Shown in pieces: positions 21,871 through 34,907 of a stretch of 50,146 nucleotides of DNA (its first letter is position 1; each line of letters opens with the position of its first letter). The DNA is from Nemertoderma westbladi (taxonomy: Eukaryota; Xenacoelomorpha; Nemertodermatida; Nemertodermatidae). The translations under genes and the position numbers were made by a program. Below the pieces are notes generated by a model that had not been told where the DNA came from, ran no database searches, and saw only the letters and a program-made list of their open reading frames with translations. The DNA lies in contig JAUCBJ010006981.1 in NCBI GenBank assembly GCA_032718475.1, forward strand, positions 1 through 50,146, in the 5' to 3' direction.

Positions 21871-24390
21871 GGACTAGGATCGGCATGCTGCATTGCAGCT
21901 GCATTTTTAAGAATGCTGTGCCGGCTTGTCAACAAAATTGCACCGCCACAACTCCCTATCACCCATGACATTTGCTAGATCATCCGCATCTTTAAGGCCA
22001 GTGTCCTTTAAGATGCGTCTCAAGAAAGTCATGGGCTGTCCACCATGCTTATTCACTCCATGAGGCTGCCAAAGTACAAGATTATGCACTGGCTGGTCCT
22101 CACGGCGAAAGCAATGTCCTGCAAAGCGGAGGCGATTTTGTTCTAGTGTCAAGCTTGGGGGAACCAATGAGACACCTCCAATGTTATATAGTGTCTGGTT
22201 GGAGATGTGTGCATTGTACTTGACACAATGTACCCGGCGTAGCATTCTTGTGAATGTGCCATCCAGAGATTTGGTGTCCTCAGCAGTTAGAGCCCAGCAT
22301 GGACTCCCGTAGAGGAGTACTGGAACTACTGCTGCTCTGAATAATCGGACCTTAAGTTTCCGATTAATTCTAGGTGACTTCCAAATCCTGGAAAGCCTAT
22401 TCAAGGCTGCCCATGCCTTTCCCTTACGTATTCGAAGGTCCTCACCTGACTTCCGGATCCATGATCCCAGGTAACAGAAGTCGTCCACATGCTCAAGCAT
22501 ACCATCCTTTGAGCTTATGCTCATCCGATCAGAGACTTGCTGAGGACTTTCAAAGTTAACTGTCAGAATTTTGGTCTTTCTGGAGTTAATAAAAAGACCA
22601 ACACTAGAAGCAGCATGTTCTAATGAGCTGAGGAGCCGCTGGGCTCCCTCTAAAGATTCTGAGAGTACTCCTAAGTCATCAGCAAAGTCTAGATCAGTTA
22701 GGTACTTGGCAGGATTTCCTCGACTTCTGGAGCCAGTAGGTGGAGTTATCATCACCCCATCATCATTATGATGATCTAAGGACATGCGTAGAACATAGTC
22801 AACCACAATAATGAACAAGAACAAGAATGGTGCAAGTGTGTCTCCTTGGAGGACGCCCCATAACACTTCAAATGGTTCTGTGTCACCATCAACAGTAGAC
22901 ACAAATGTTGTCGAACCATCGTATACTGATCTGATTGCTGCAATAATTTCATCAGGAATCCCATATAATGAAAGTATGCTGAACATACGTGAGCGAGAGA
23001 CTGAATCAAAGGCCTTGAAGAAGTCAACAAAGATAACAGCCAGATGCCTGTCTTTCTTTTTTGATAACTCTTCAATTATCCTTCTAAGTGCCAAAATGGG
23101 CTCCATGGTCCCACGACCTTTACGGAACCCATTCTGATTTCCACGTAGCAGTCTCTCAATGGGATCCCTGATGCGATTTAATAGAATTCTATTGTATAGT
23201 TTTGCAGCAATCGAGATCAATGAGATTCCCCGAAAAGAACCATAGAGTGTTAGGTTGCCCTTCTTGGGAACTGGCACCAACTTATTTCTTTTCATTTCTT
23301 GTGGGACTCTTGTTGTACGGTACATGTCTACTATGATGGGATAGATGAGCTTTAAACACTCAGGTATTTTAAAGACCTCAGGGGGAACACCATCTACTCC
23401 ACTGGCACGATTGGTCTTAATGCTCTTTGCAGCAGCCTTCACTTCTGCAAAGGAGATATCGCCAATGGGAATATCTGGGAGTACAGACTCAGACACTTTT
23501 ACTTCTATAAAGTTATCAGGCAATACCCTGTCATTATTGAGGAGCTTTTCAAAGTGGGCTTTCCAACCATTGAGGCGATCGGCTGGTGATTCAGCCTTAA
23601 CCTTGGTGGTTGGTTGGCTTTTCCGACCAGTAAGCAGATTGATCGATTTCCACGCCCGGGATGATTGCCTGCTGTCGTCAGCATCATTGATGGCATCAAC
23701 CTGTTGGTTTATTAGCTCCTGTAGATTAACAGAGTACTGCCTGTTCAGGGACCTAGATGCAGCTTTAACTGCATTCTTGGCCGCTGTAGTCTGTTTGAGT
23801 CGGGACTCTTTCTGCGCCTTATGAAGGTCATTTCGGCACTTCTGAATTTTGTTGTCAGTCCAGGGGGCCCTTTTCCTGTTTCGAGGGTATACAGGAACTG
23901 TTTCTGCAGCTGCTAACTTAACTGCTTCTGTAAAGGCAGTATAGCCCTCACAGTGATCTGCCGCCTCAGAGGCAAGAGCCTCATACCTGTTGCTCAGCTG
24001 TAGTGTGAAGCTGGATCTCACACTTGGCTGTTGCAACAGAGAGGACCAGTCATGCCGTGGCAAGGCAGATTTCGTTGTTCTGCTAGCACGCAGACTAAGT
24101 CTTACCTTGGCCACAATAAGGCGGTGATCACTGGAGAAGGGTCGAAGTGTAAATGCATTACAGTCTTGTATAGAGCTCCTGTATTTCCTACGAAACAGAA
24201 TATGGTCTATCTGGGACTTGTGACCACTGGGTCCACTATGAGTCCATAGCTTTCCAGTTCGCTTCTTGAACTGGGTTCCAGCCGAAAACAATCCATTTCC
24301 AGAGATAAAATCCTGAAGATGGACAGAATTTCGGTTAACACTATTGCTATAGACCCAGGGCGATGTAGGTGATTGATGCAGACTTGCATT
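21871..24390 (-). mobile_element. RTE-like LINE copy 2, 5' truncated, inserted in the minisatellite
   Basis: Its 3' end (ending …GATCCTAGTCC on the minus strand) abuts the array at 21871, and its 5' end is truncated at about 24387-24390. The array sequence CATTCCACAATA lies at both junctions (ending 21870 and 24398). This is a target duplication of 8-12 bp; the last four bases are ambiguous because they match the LINE. The uninterrupted version of the same array site exists at about 27070-27100 and 28660-28690. Confidence 0.9.
21907..24390 (-). CDS. Truncated endonuclease-RT ORF of LINE copy 2, open throughout
   Basis: The frame enters at the truncation point, within the endonuclease (ASLHQSPTSPWVY, just after the GDFN motif). 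It continues through IDHILF, SDHRL, the RT segments FVDFFKAFDSV, GVLQGDTLAPF and FADDLGVL, and the C-terminal NRLRFAGHCFRR to the stop after DKPAQHS. No stop or frameshift is seen. An in-frame two-residue insertion (extra LF after APFLF) distinguishes it from copies 1 and 3. The frame is also open into the flanking minisatellite, so a formal 873-codon chimeric ORF starts at 24528 in array sequence. With most of the endonuclease missing it cannot be autonomous, although the RT region looks intact. Confidence 0.85.
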   Translation of the reverse strand, partial: NASLHQSPTSPWVYSNSVNRNSVHLQDFISGNGLFSAGTQFKKRTGKLWTHSGPSGHKSQIDHILFRRKYRSSIQDCNAFTLRPFSSDHRLIVAKVRLSLRASRTTKSALPRHDWSSLLQQPSVRSSFTLQLSNRYEALASEAADHCEGYTAFTEAVKLAAAETVPVYPRNRKRAPWTDNKIQKCRNDLHKAQKESRLKQTTAAKNAVKAASRSLNRQYSVNLQELINQQVDAINDADDSRQSSRAWKSINLLTGRKSQPTTKVKAESPADRLNGWKAHFEKLLNNDRVLPDNFIEVKVSESVLPDIPIGDISFAEVKAAAKSIKTNRASGVDGVPPEVFKIPECLKLIYPIIVDMYRTTRVPQEMKRNKLVPVPKKGNLTLYGSFRGISLISIAAKLYNRILLNRIRDPIERLLRGNQNGFRKGRGTMEPILALRRIIEELSKKKDRHLAVIFVDFFKAFDSVSRSRMFSILSLYGIPDEIIAAIRSVYDGSTTFVSTVDGDTEPFEVLWGVLQGDTLAPFLFLFIIVVDYVLRMSLDHHNDDGVMITPPTGSRSRGNPAKYLTDLDFADDLGVLSESLEGAQRLLSSLEHAASSVGLFINSRKTKILTVNFESPQQVSDRMSISSKDGMLEHVDDFCYLGSWIRKSGEDLRIRKGKAWAALNRLSRIWKSPRINRKLKVRLFRAAVVPVLLYGSPCWALTAEDTKSLDGTFTRMLRRVHCVKYNAHISNQTLYNIGGVSLVPPSLTLEQNRLRFAGHCFRREDQPVHNLVLWQPHGVNKHGGQPMTFLRRILKDTGLKDADDLANVMGDRELWRCNFVDKPAQHS

Positions 24391-27300
24391 CCACAATATC
24401 TGCCTTTTAAACTCCCCATTCCACAATCTCTGCCTTTTAAACTCCCCATTCCACAATATCTGCCATATAAATTCCCCCATTCCACAATCTCTGCCATATA
24501 AATTCCCCCATTCCACAATCTCTGGCATTTAAAGTCCCCATTCCACAATCTCTACCATATAAACTCCCCATTGCACAATATCTGCCATATAAACTCTCCA
24601 TTCCACAATCTCTGCCATTTAAACTCCCCACCCCATTCCACAATCTCTACCATATAAACTCCCCATTCCACAATCTCTTCCATATAAACTCTCCATTCCA
24701 CAATCTCTGCCATATAAACTCCCCACCCCATTCCACAATCTCTACCATATATACTCCCCATTCCACAATCTCTGCCATATAAACTCCCCATTCCACAATC
24801 TCTACCATATAAACTCCCCATTCCACAATCTCTGCCATTTAAACTCCCCACCCCATTCCACAATCTCTGCCATTTAAACTCCCCATTCCACAATCTCTGC
24901 CATATAAACTCCCCATTCCACAATATCTGCCATTTAAACTCCCCATTCCACAATCTCTGCCATATAAACTCTCCATTCCGCAATATCTGCTATATAAACT
25001 CCCCATTCCACAATATCTGCCATATAAACTCCCCATCCCACAATATCTGCCATATAAACTCCCCATTCCACAATCTCTGCCATATAAACTCCCCATTCCA
25101 CAATCTCTGCCATCTAAACACCCCATTCCACAATCTCTGCCATATAAACCCCCCATTCCACAATCTCTGCCATATAAACTCCCCATTCCACAATCTCTAC
25201 CATATAAACTCCCCATTCCACAATCTCTGCCATTTAAACTCCCCACCCCATTCCACAATATCTGCCATATAAACTCCCCATTCCACAATCTCTGCCATAT
25301 AAACTCCCCATTCCACAATATATGCCATTTAAACTCCCCATTCCACAATCTCTGCCATATAAACTCCCCATTCCACAATCTCTGCCATATAAACCCCCCA
25401 TTCCACAATCTCTGCCATATAAACTCCCCATTCCACAATCTCTACCATATAAACTCTCCATTCCACAATCTCTGCCATATAAACTCCCCATTCCACAATC
25501 TCTGTCATATAAACTCCCCATTCCACAATCTCTGCCATATAAACTCCCCATTCCACAATATCTGCCATATAAACTCCCCATTCCACATTCTATGCCATAT
25601 AAACTCCCCATTCCAGAATCTCTACCATATAAACTCCCCATTCCACAATATCTGCCATATAATCTCCCCATTCTATCTACAATCTCTGCCATTTAAACTC
25701 CCCATTCCACAATCTCTGCCTTATAAACTCCCCATTCCACAATTTCTGCCATATAAACTCCCCATTCCACTATCTCTGCCATATAAACTCCCCATTCCAC
25801 AATATCTGCCATTTAAACTCCACACCCCATTCCACAATCTCTGCCATATAAACTCCCCATTCCACAATCTCTGCCATATAAACTCCCCATTCCACAATAT
25901 CTGCCATATAAACTCCCCATTCCACAATCTCTGCCATATAAACTCCCCATTGCACAATATCTGCCATATAAACTCCCCATTCCACAATCTCTGCCATTTA
26001 AACTCCCCACCCCATTCCACAATCTCTACCATATAAACTCCCCATTCCACAATCTCTTCCATATAAACTCTCCATTCCACAATCTCTGCCATATAAACTC
26101 CCCACCCCATTCCACAATCTCTACCATATATACTCCCCATTCCACAATCTCTGCCATATAAACTCCCCATTCCACAATATCTGCCATATAAACTCCCCAT
26201 TCCACAATCTCTGCCATTTAAACTCCCCACCCCATTCCACAATCTATGCCATTTAAACTCCCCATTCCACAATCTCTGCCATATAAACTCCCCATTCCAC
26301 AATATCTGCCATTTAAACTCCCCATTCCACAATCTCTGCCATATAAACTCTCCATTCCACAATCTCTGCCATATAAACTCTCCATTCCGCAATATCTGCT
26401 ATATAAACTCCCCATTCCACAATCTCTGCCATATAAACTCCCCATTCCACAATCTCTGCCATATAAACTCCCCATTCCACAATCTCTGCCATATAAACTC
26501 CCCATTCCACAATCTCTACCATATAAACTCCACATTGCACAATATCTGCCATATAAACTCCCCATTCCACAATCTCTGCCATTTAAACTCCCCACCCCAT
26601 TCCACAATCTCTGCCATATAAACTCCCCATTCCACAATATCTACCATATAAACTCCCCATTCCACAATCTCTGCCATTTAAACTCCCCATTCCACAATCT
26701 CTGCCATATAAACTCCCCATTCCACAATCTATGCCATATAAACTCCCCATTCCACAATCTCTGCCATATAAACTCCCCATTCCACAATCTCTGCCATGTA
26801 AACTCCCCATTCCACAATCTCTGCCATCTAAACACCCCATTCCACAATCTCTGCCATATAAACTCCCTATTCCACAATATCTGCCATTTAAACTCCCCAT
26901 TCCACAATCTCTGCCATTTAAACTCCCCATTCCACAATCTCTGCCATATAAACTCCCCATTCCACAATATCTGCCATTTAAACTCCCCATTCCACAATCT
27001 CTGCCATATAAAATCCCCATTCCACAATCTCTGTCATATAAACTCCCCATTCCACAATCTCTGCCATATTAACTCCCCATTCCACAATATCTGCCTTTTA
27101 AACTCCCCATTCCACAATCTCTGCCTTTTAAACTCCCCATTCCACAATATCTGCCATATAAATTCCCCCATTCCACAATCTCTGCCATATAAATTCCCCC
27201 ATTCCACAATCTCTGGCATTTAAAGTCCCCATTCCACAATCTCTACCATATAAACTCCCCATTGCACAATATCTGCCATATAAACTCCCCATTCCACAAT

Positions 27301-30300
27301 CTCTGCCATTTAAACTCCCCACCCCATTCCACAATCTCTACCATATAAACTCCCCATTCCACAATCTCTTCCATATAAACTCTCCATTCCACAATCTCTG
27401 CCATATAAACTCCCCACCCCATTCCACAATCTCTACCATATATACTCCCCATTCCACAATCTCTGCCATATAAACTCCCCATTCCACAATATCTGCCATA
27501 TAAACTCCCCATTCCACAATCTCTGCCATTTAAACTCCCCACCCCATTCCACAATCTCTGCCATTTAAACTCCCCATTCCACAATCTCTGCCATATAAAC
27601 TCCCCATTCCACAATATCTGCCATTTAAACTCCCCATTCCACAATCTCTGCCATATAAACTCTCCATTCCGCAATATCTGCTATATAAACTCCCCATTCC
27701 ACAATCTCTGTCATATAAACTCCCCATTCCACAATCTCTGCCATATAAACTCCCCATTCCACAATATCTGCCATATAAACTCCCCATTCCACATTCTATG
27801 CCATATAAACTCCCCATTCCAGAATCTCTACCATATAAACTCCCCATTCCACAATATCTGCCATATAATCTCCCCATTCTATCTACAATCTCTGCCATTT
27901 AAACTCCCCATTCCACAATCTCTGCCTTATAAACTCCCCATTCCACAATTTCTGCCATATAAACTCCCCATTCCACTATCTCTGCCATATAAACTCCCCA
28001 TTCCACAATCTCTGCCATATAAACTCCCCATTCCACAATCTCTGCCATATAAACTCCCCATTCCACAATCTCTGCCATATAAACTCCCCATTCCACAATC
28101 TCTACCATATAAACTCCACATTGCACAATATCTGCCATATAAACTCCCCATTCCACAATCTCTGCCATTTAAACTCCCCACCCCATTCCACAATCTCTGC
28201 CATATAAACTCCCCATTCCACAATATCTACCATATAAACTCCCCATTCCACAATCTCTGCCATTTAAACTCCCCATTCCACAATCTCTGCCATATAAACT
28301 CCCCATTCCACAATCTATGCCATATAAACTCCCCATTCCACAATCTCTGCCATATAAACTCCCCATTCCACAATCTCTGCCATGTAAACTCCCCATTCCA
28401 CAATCTCTGCCATCTAAACACCCCATTCCACAATCTCTGCCATATAAACTCCCTATTCCACAATATCTGCCATTTAAACTCCCCATTCCACAATCTCTGC
28501 CATTTAAACTCCCCATTCCACAATCTCTGCCATATAAACTCCCCATTCCACAATATCTGCCATTTAAACTCCCCATTCCACAATCTCTGCCATATAAAAT
28601 CCCCATTCCACAATCTCTGTCATATAAACTCCCCATTCCACAATCTCTGCCATATTAACTCCCCATTCCACAATATCTGCCTTTTAAACTCCCCATTCCA
28701 CAATCTCTGCCTTTTAAACTCCCCATTCCACAATATCTGCCATATAAATTCCCCCATTCCACAATCTCTGCCATATAAATTCCCCCATTCCACAATCTCT
28801 GGCATTTAAAGTCCCCATTCCACAATCTCTACCATATAAACTCCCCATTGCACAATATCTGCCATATAAACTCCCCATTCCACAATCTCTGCCATTTAAA
28901 CTCCCCACCCCATTCCACAATCTCTACCATATAAACTCCCCATTCCACAATCTCTTCCATATAAACTCTCCATTCCACAATCTCTGCCATATAAACTCCC
29001 CACCCCATTCCACAATCTCTACCATATATACTCCCCATTCCACAATCTCTGCCATATAAACTCCCCATTCCACAATATCTGCCATATAAACTCCCCATTC
29101 CACAATCTCTGCCATTTAAACTCCCCACCCCATTCCACAATCTCTGCCATTTAAACTCCCCATTCCACAATCTCTGCCATATAAACTCCCCATTCCACAA
29201 TATCTGCCATTTAAACTCCCCATTCCACAATCTCTGCCATATAAACTCTCCATTCCGCAATATCTGCTATATAAACTCCCCATTCCACAATATCTGCCAT
29301 ATAAACTCCCCATCCCACAATATCTGCCATATAAACTCCCCATTCCACAATCTCTGCCATATAAACTCCCCATTCCACAATCTCTGCCATCTAAACACCC
29401 CATTCCACAATCTCTGCCATATAAACCCCCCATTCCACAATCTCTGCCATATAAACTCCCCATTCCACAATCTCTACCATATAAACTCCCCATTCCACAA
29501 TCTCTGCCATTTAAACTCCCCACCCCATTCCACAATATCTGCCATATAAACTCCCCATTCCACAATCTCTGCCATATAAACTCCCCATTCCACAATATAT
29601 GCCATTTAAACTCCCCATTCCACAATCTCTGCCATATAAACTCCCCATTCCACAATCTCTGCCATATAAACCCCCCATTCTACAATCTCTGCCATATAAA
29701 CTCCCCATTCCACAATCTCTACCATATAAACTCCCCACCCCATTCCACAATCTCTGCCATTTAAACTCCCCATTCCACAATCTCTGCCATATAAACTCCC
29801 CATTCCACAATATCTGCCATTTAAACTCTCCATTCCACAATCTCTGCCATATAAACTCTCCATTCCGCAATATCTGCTATATAAACTCCCCATTCCACAA
29901 TATCTGCCATATAAACTCCCCATCCCACAATATCTGCCATATAAACTCCCCATTCCACAATCTCTGCCATATAAACTCCCCATTCCACAATCTCTGCCAT
30001 CTAAACACCCCATTCCACAATCTCTGCCATATAAACCCCCCATTCCACAATCTCTGCCATATAAACTCCCCATTCCACAATCTCTACCATATAAACTCCC
30101 CATTCCACAATATATGCCATTTAAACTCCCCACCCCATTCCACAATATCTGCCATATAAACTCCCCATTCCACAATCTCTGCCATATAAACTCCCCATTC
30201 CACAATATATGCCATTTAAACTCCCCATTCCACAATCTCTGCCATATAAACTCCCCATTCCACAATCTCTGCCATATAAACCCCCCATTCCACATTCTCT

Positions 30301-32535
30301 GCCATATAAACTCCCCATTCCACAATCTCTACCATATAAACTCTCCATTCCACAATCTCTGCCATATAAACTCCCCATTCCACAATCTCTGTCATATAAA
30401 CTCCCCATTCCACAATCTCTGCCATATAAACTCCCCATTCCACAATATCTGCCATATAAACTCCCCATTCCACATTCTATGCCATATAAACTCCCCATTC
30501 CAGAATCTCTACCATATAAACTCCCCATTCCACAATATCTGCCATATAATCTCCCCATTCTATCTACAATCTCTGCCATTTAAACTCCCCATTCCACAAT
30601 CTCTGCCTTATAAACTCCCCATTCCACAATTTCTGCCATATAAACTCCCCATTCCACTATCTCTGCCATATAAACTCCCCATTCCACAATATCTGCCATT
30701 TAAACTCCACACCCCATTCCACAATCTCTGCCATATAAACTCCCCATTCCACAATCTCTGCCATATAAACTCCCCATTCCACAATATCTGCCATATAAAC
30801 TCCCCATTCCACAATCTCTGCCATATAAACTCCCCATTGCACAATATCTGCCATATAAACTCCCCATTCCACAATCTCTGCCATTTAAACTCCCCACCCC
30901 ATTCCACAATCTCTACCATATAAACTCCCCATTCCACAATCTCTTCCATATAAACTCTCCATTCCACAATCTCTGCCATATAAACTCCCCACCCCATTCC
31001 ACAATCTCTACCATATATATTCCCCATTCCACAATCTCTGCCATATAAACTCCCCATTCCACAATATCTGCCATATAAACTCCCCATTCCACAATCTCTG
31101 CCATTTAAACTCCCCACCCCATTCCACAATCTCTGCCATTTAAACTCCCCATTCCACAATCTCTGCCATATAAACTCCCCATTCCACAATATCTGCCATT
31201 TAAACTCCCCATTCCACAATCTCTGCCATATAAACTCTCCATTCCACAATCTCTGCCATTTAAACACCCCATTCCACAATATCTGCCATTTAAACTCTCC
31301 ATTCCACAATCTCTGCCATATAAACTCTCCATTCCGCAATATCTGCTGTATAAACTCCCCATTCCACAATATCTGCCATATAAACTCCCCATTCCACAAT
31401 CTCTGCCATATAAACTCCCCATTCCACAATCTCTGCCATATAAACTCCCCATTCCACAATCTCTGCCATCTAAACACCCCATTCCACAATCTCTGCCATA
31501 TAAACCCCCCATTCCACAATCTCTGCCATATAAACTCCCCATTCCACAATCTCTACCATATAAACTCTCCATTCCACAATCTCTGCCATATAAACTCCCC
31601 ATTCCACAATCTCTGCCATTTAAACTCCCCACCCCATTCCACAATATCTGCCATATAAACTCCCCATTCCACAATATCTGCCATATAAACTCCCCATTCC
31701 ACAATATATGCCATTTAAACTCCCCATTCCACAATCTCTGCCATATAAACTCCCCATTCCACAATCTCTGCCATATAAACCCCCCATTCCACAATCTCTG
31801 CCATATAAACTCCCCATTCCACAATCTCTACCATATAAACTCTCCATTCCACAATCTCTGCCATATAAACTCCCCATTCCACAATCTCTGTCATATAAAC
31901 TCCCCATTTCACAATCTCTGCCATATAAACTCCCCATTCCACAATATCTGCCATATAATCTCCCCATTCTATCTACAATCTCTGCCATTTAAACTCCCCA
32001 TTCCACAATCTCTGCCTTATAAACTCCCCATTCCACAATTTCTGCCATATAAACTCCCCATTCCACTATCTCTGCCATATAAACTCCCCATTCCACAATA
32101 TCTGCCATTTAAACTCCCCACCCCATTCCACAATCTCTACCATATAAACTCTCCATTCCACAATCTCTGCCGTATAAACTCCCCATTCCAGAATCTCTAC
32201 CATATAAACTCCCCATTCCACAATATCTGCCATATAATCTCCCCATTCTATCTACAATCTCTGCCATTTAAACTCCCCATTCCACAATCTCTGCCTTATA
32301 AACTCCCCATTCCACAATTTCTGCCATATAAACTCCCCATTCCACTATCTCTGCCATATAAACTCCCCATTCCACAATATCTGCCATTTAAACTCCCCAC
32401 CCCATTCCACAATCTCTACCATATAAACTCTCCATTCCACAATCTCTGCCGTATAAACTCCCCATTCCAGAATCTCTGCCATTTAAACTCCCCACCCCAT
32501 TCCGCAATATCTACCATATAAACTCCCCATTCCAC
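24391..32535. repeat. 30-bp minisatellite, block 2 (about 271 units) with higher-order duplications
   Basis: Same unit as block 1. The segment 26400-27690 recurs at 27986-29276 (offset 1586 bp). Segments from 24839 recur from 29116 (offset 4277), and segments from 25234 to about 26390 recur from 30121 (offset 4887), both with the same ordered set of unit variants. A 610-bp local repeat (29267-29470 versus 29877-30080) accounts for the change of offset. No host coding sequence is embedded. Confidence 0.95.
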
Positions 32536-32573
32536 TACTACTAGGATCGGCATGCTGCATTGCAGCTGCATTT

Positions 32574-34907
32574 TTAAGAATGCTGTGCCGGCTTGTCAAC
32601 AAAATTGCACCGCCACAACTCCCTATCACCCATGACATTTGCTAGATCATCTGCATCTTTAAGGCCAGTGTCCTTTAAGATGCGTCTCAAGAAAGTCATG
32701 GGCTGTCCACCATGCTTATTCACTCCATGAGGCTGCCAAAGTACAAGATTATGCACTGGCTGGTCCTCACGGCGAAAGCAATGTCCTGCAAAGCGGAGGC
32801 GATTTTGTTCTAGTGTCAAGCTTGGGGGAGCCAATGAGACACCTCCAATGTTATATAGTGTCTGGTTGGGGATGTGTGCATTGTACTTGACACAATGAAC
32901 CCGGCGTAGCATTCTTGTGAATGTGCCATCCAGAGATTTGGTGTCCTCAGCAGTTAGAGCCCAGCATGGACTCCCGTAGAGGAGTACTGGAACTACTGCT
33001 GCTCTAAATAATCGGACCTTAAGTTTCCGATTAATTCTCGGTGACTTCCAAATCCTGGAAAGCCTATTCAAGGCTGCCCATGCCTTTCCCTTACGTATTC
33101 GAAGGTCCTCACCTGACTTTCGGATCCATGATCCCAGGTAACAGAAGTCGTCCACATGCTCAAGCATACCATCCTTTGAGCTTATGCTCATCCGATCAGA
33201 GACTTGCTGAGGACTTTCAAAGTTAACTGTCAGAATTTTGGTCTTTCTGGAGTTAATAAAAAGACCAACACTAGAAGCAGCATGTTCTAATGAGCTGAGG
33301 AGCCGTTGGGCTCCCTCTAATGATTCTGAGAGTACTCCTAAGTCATCAGCAAAGTCTAGATCAGTTAGGTACTTGGCATGATTTCCTCGACTTCTGGAGC
33401 CAGTAGGTGGAGTTATCATCACCCCATCATCATTATAATGATCTAAGGACATGCGTAGAACATAGTCAACAACAATAATGAACAAGAATGGTGCAAGTGT
33501 GTCTCCTTGAAGGACGCCCCATAACACTTCAAATGGTTCTGTGTCACCGTCAACAGTAGACACAAATGTTGTCGAACCATCGTATACTGATCTGATTGCT
33601 GCAATAATTTCATCAGGAATCCCATATAATGAAAGTATGCTGAACATACGTGAGCGAGAGACTGAATCAAAGGCCTTGAAGAAGTCAACAAAGATAACAG
33701 CCAGATGCCTGTCTTTCTTTTTTGATAACTCTTCAATTATCCTTCTAAGTGCCAAAATGGGCTCCATGGTCCCACGACCTTTACGGAACCCATTTTGATT
33801 TCCACGGAGCAGTCTCTCAATGGGATCCCTGATGCGATTTAATAGAATTCTATTGTATAGCTTTGCAGCAATCGAGATCAATGAGATTCCCCGAAAAGAA
33901 CCATAGAGTGTTAGGTTGCCCTTCTTGGGAACTGGCACCAACTTATTTGTTTTCATTTCTTGTGGGACTCTTGTTGTTCGGTACATGTCTACTATGATGG
34001 GATAGATGAGCTTTAAACACTCAGGTATTTTAAAGACCTCAGGGGGAACACCATCTACTCCACTGGCACGATTGGTCTTAATGCTCTTTGCAGCAGCCTT
34101 CACATCTGCAAAGGAGATATCGCCAATGGGAATGTCTGGGAGTACAGACTCAGACACTTTTACTTCTATAAAGTTATCAGGCAATAACCTGTCATTATTG
34201 AGGAGCTTTTCAAAGTGGGCTTTCCAACCATTGAGGCGATCGGCTGGAGAATCAGCCTTAACCTTGGTGGTTGGTTGGCTTTTCCGCCCAGTAAGCAGAT
34301 TGATCGATTTCCATGCCTGGGATGATTGCCTGCTGTCGTCAGCATCATTGATGGCATCAACCTGTTGGTTTATTAGCTCCTGTAGATTAGCAGAGTACTG
34401 CCTGTTCAGGGACCTAGATGCAGCCTTAACTGCATTCTTGGCCGCTGTAGTCTGTTTGAGTCGGGACTCTTTCTGCGCCTTATGGAGGTCATTTCGGCAC
34501 TTCTGAATTTTGTTGTCAGTCCAGGGGGCCCTTTTCCTGTTTCGAGGGTATACAGGAACTGTTTCCGCAGCTGCTAACTTAACTGCTTCTGTAAAGGCAG
34601 TATAGCCCTCACAGTGATCTGCCGCCTCAGAGGCAAGAGCCTCATACCTGTTGCTCAGCTGTAGTGTGAAGCTGGATCTCACACTTGGCTGTTGCAACAG
34701 AGAGGACCAGTCATGCCGCGGCAAGGCAGATTTCGTTGTTCTGCTAGCACGCAGACTAAGTCTTACCTTGGCCACAATAAGGCGGTGATCACTGGAGAAG
34801 GGTCGAAGTGTAAATGCATTACAGTCTTGTATAGAGCTCCTGTATTTCCTACGAAACAGAATATGGTCTATCTGGGACTTGTGACCACTGGGTCCGGTCC
34901 ACTATGA
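32574..34907 (-). pseudogene. Reverse transcriptase part of the LINE copy 3 ORF
   Basis: On the minus strand, 733 codons are open from 34775, and the frame extends upstream to a frameshift near 34893. There the five bases GGTCC are duplicated relative to copies 1 and 2. Visible in order, numbered from codon 34775, are SINLLTGRKSQ (about 157-167), FRGISLI (about 294), FVDFFKAFDSV (362-372, catalytic Asp), GVLQGDTLAPF (420-430) and FADD (475-478, catalytic Asp pair). The C-terminal RLRFAGHCFRRED is at about 670. The RT core looks intact, but it is disconnected from the endonuclease by this lesion and the next, so the copy as read is defective. A sequencing or assembly error at the short duplication cannot be excluded. 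Confidence 0.8.
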
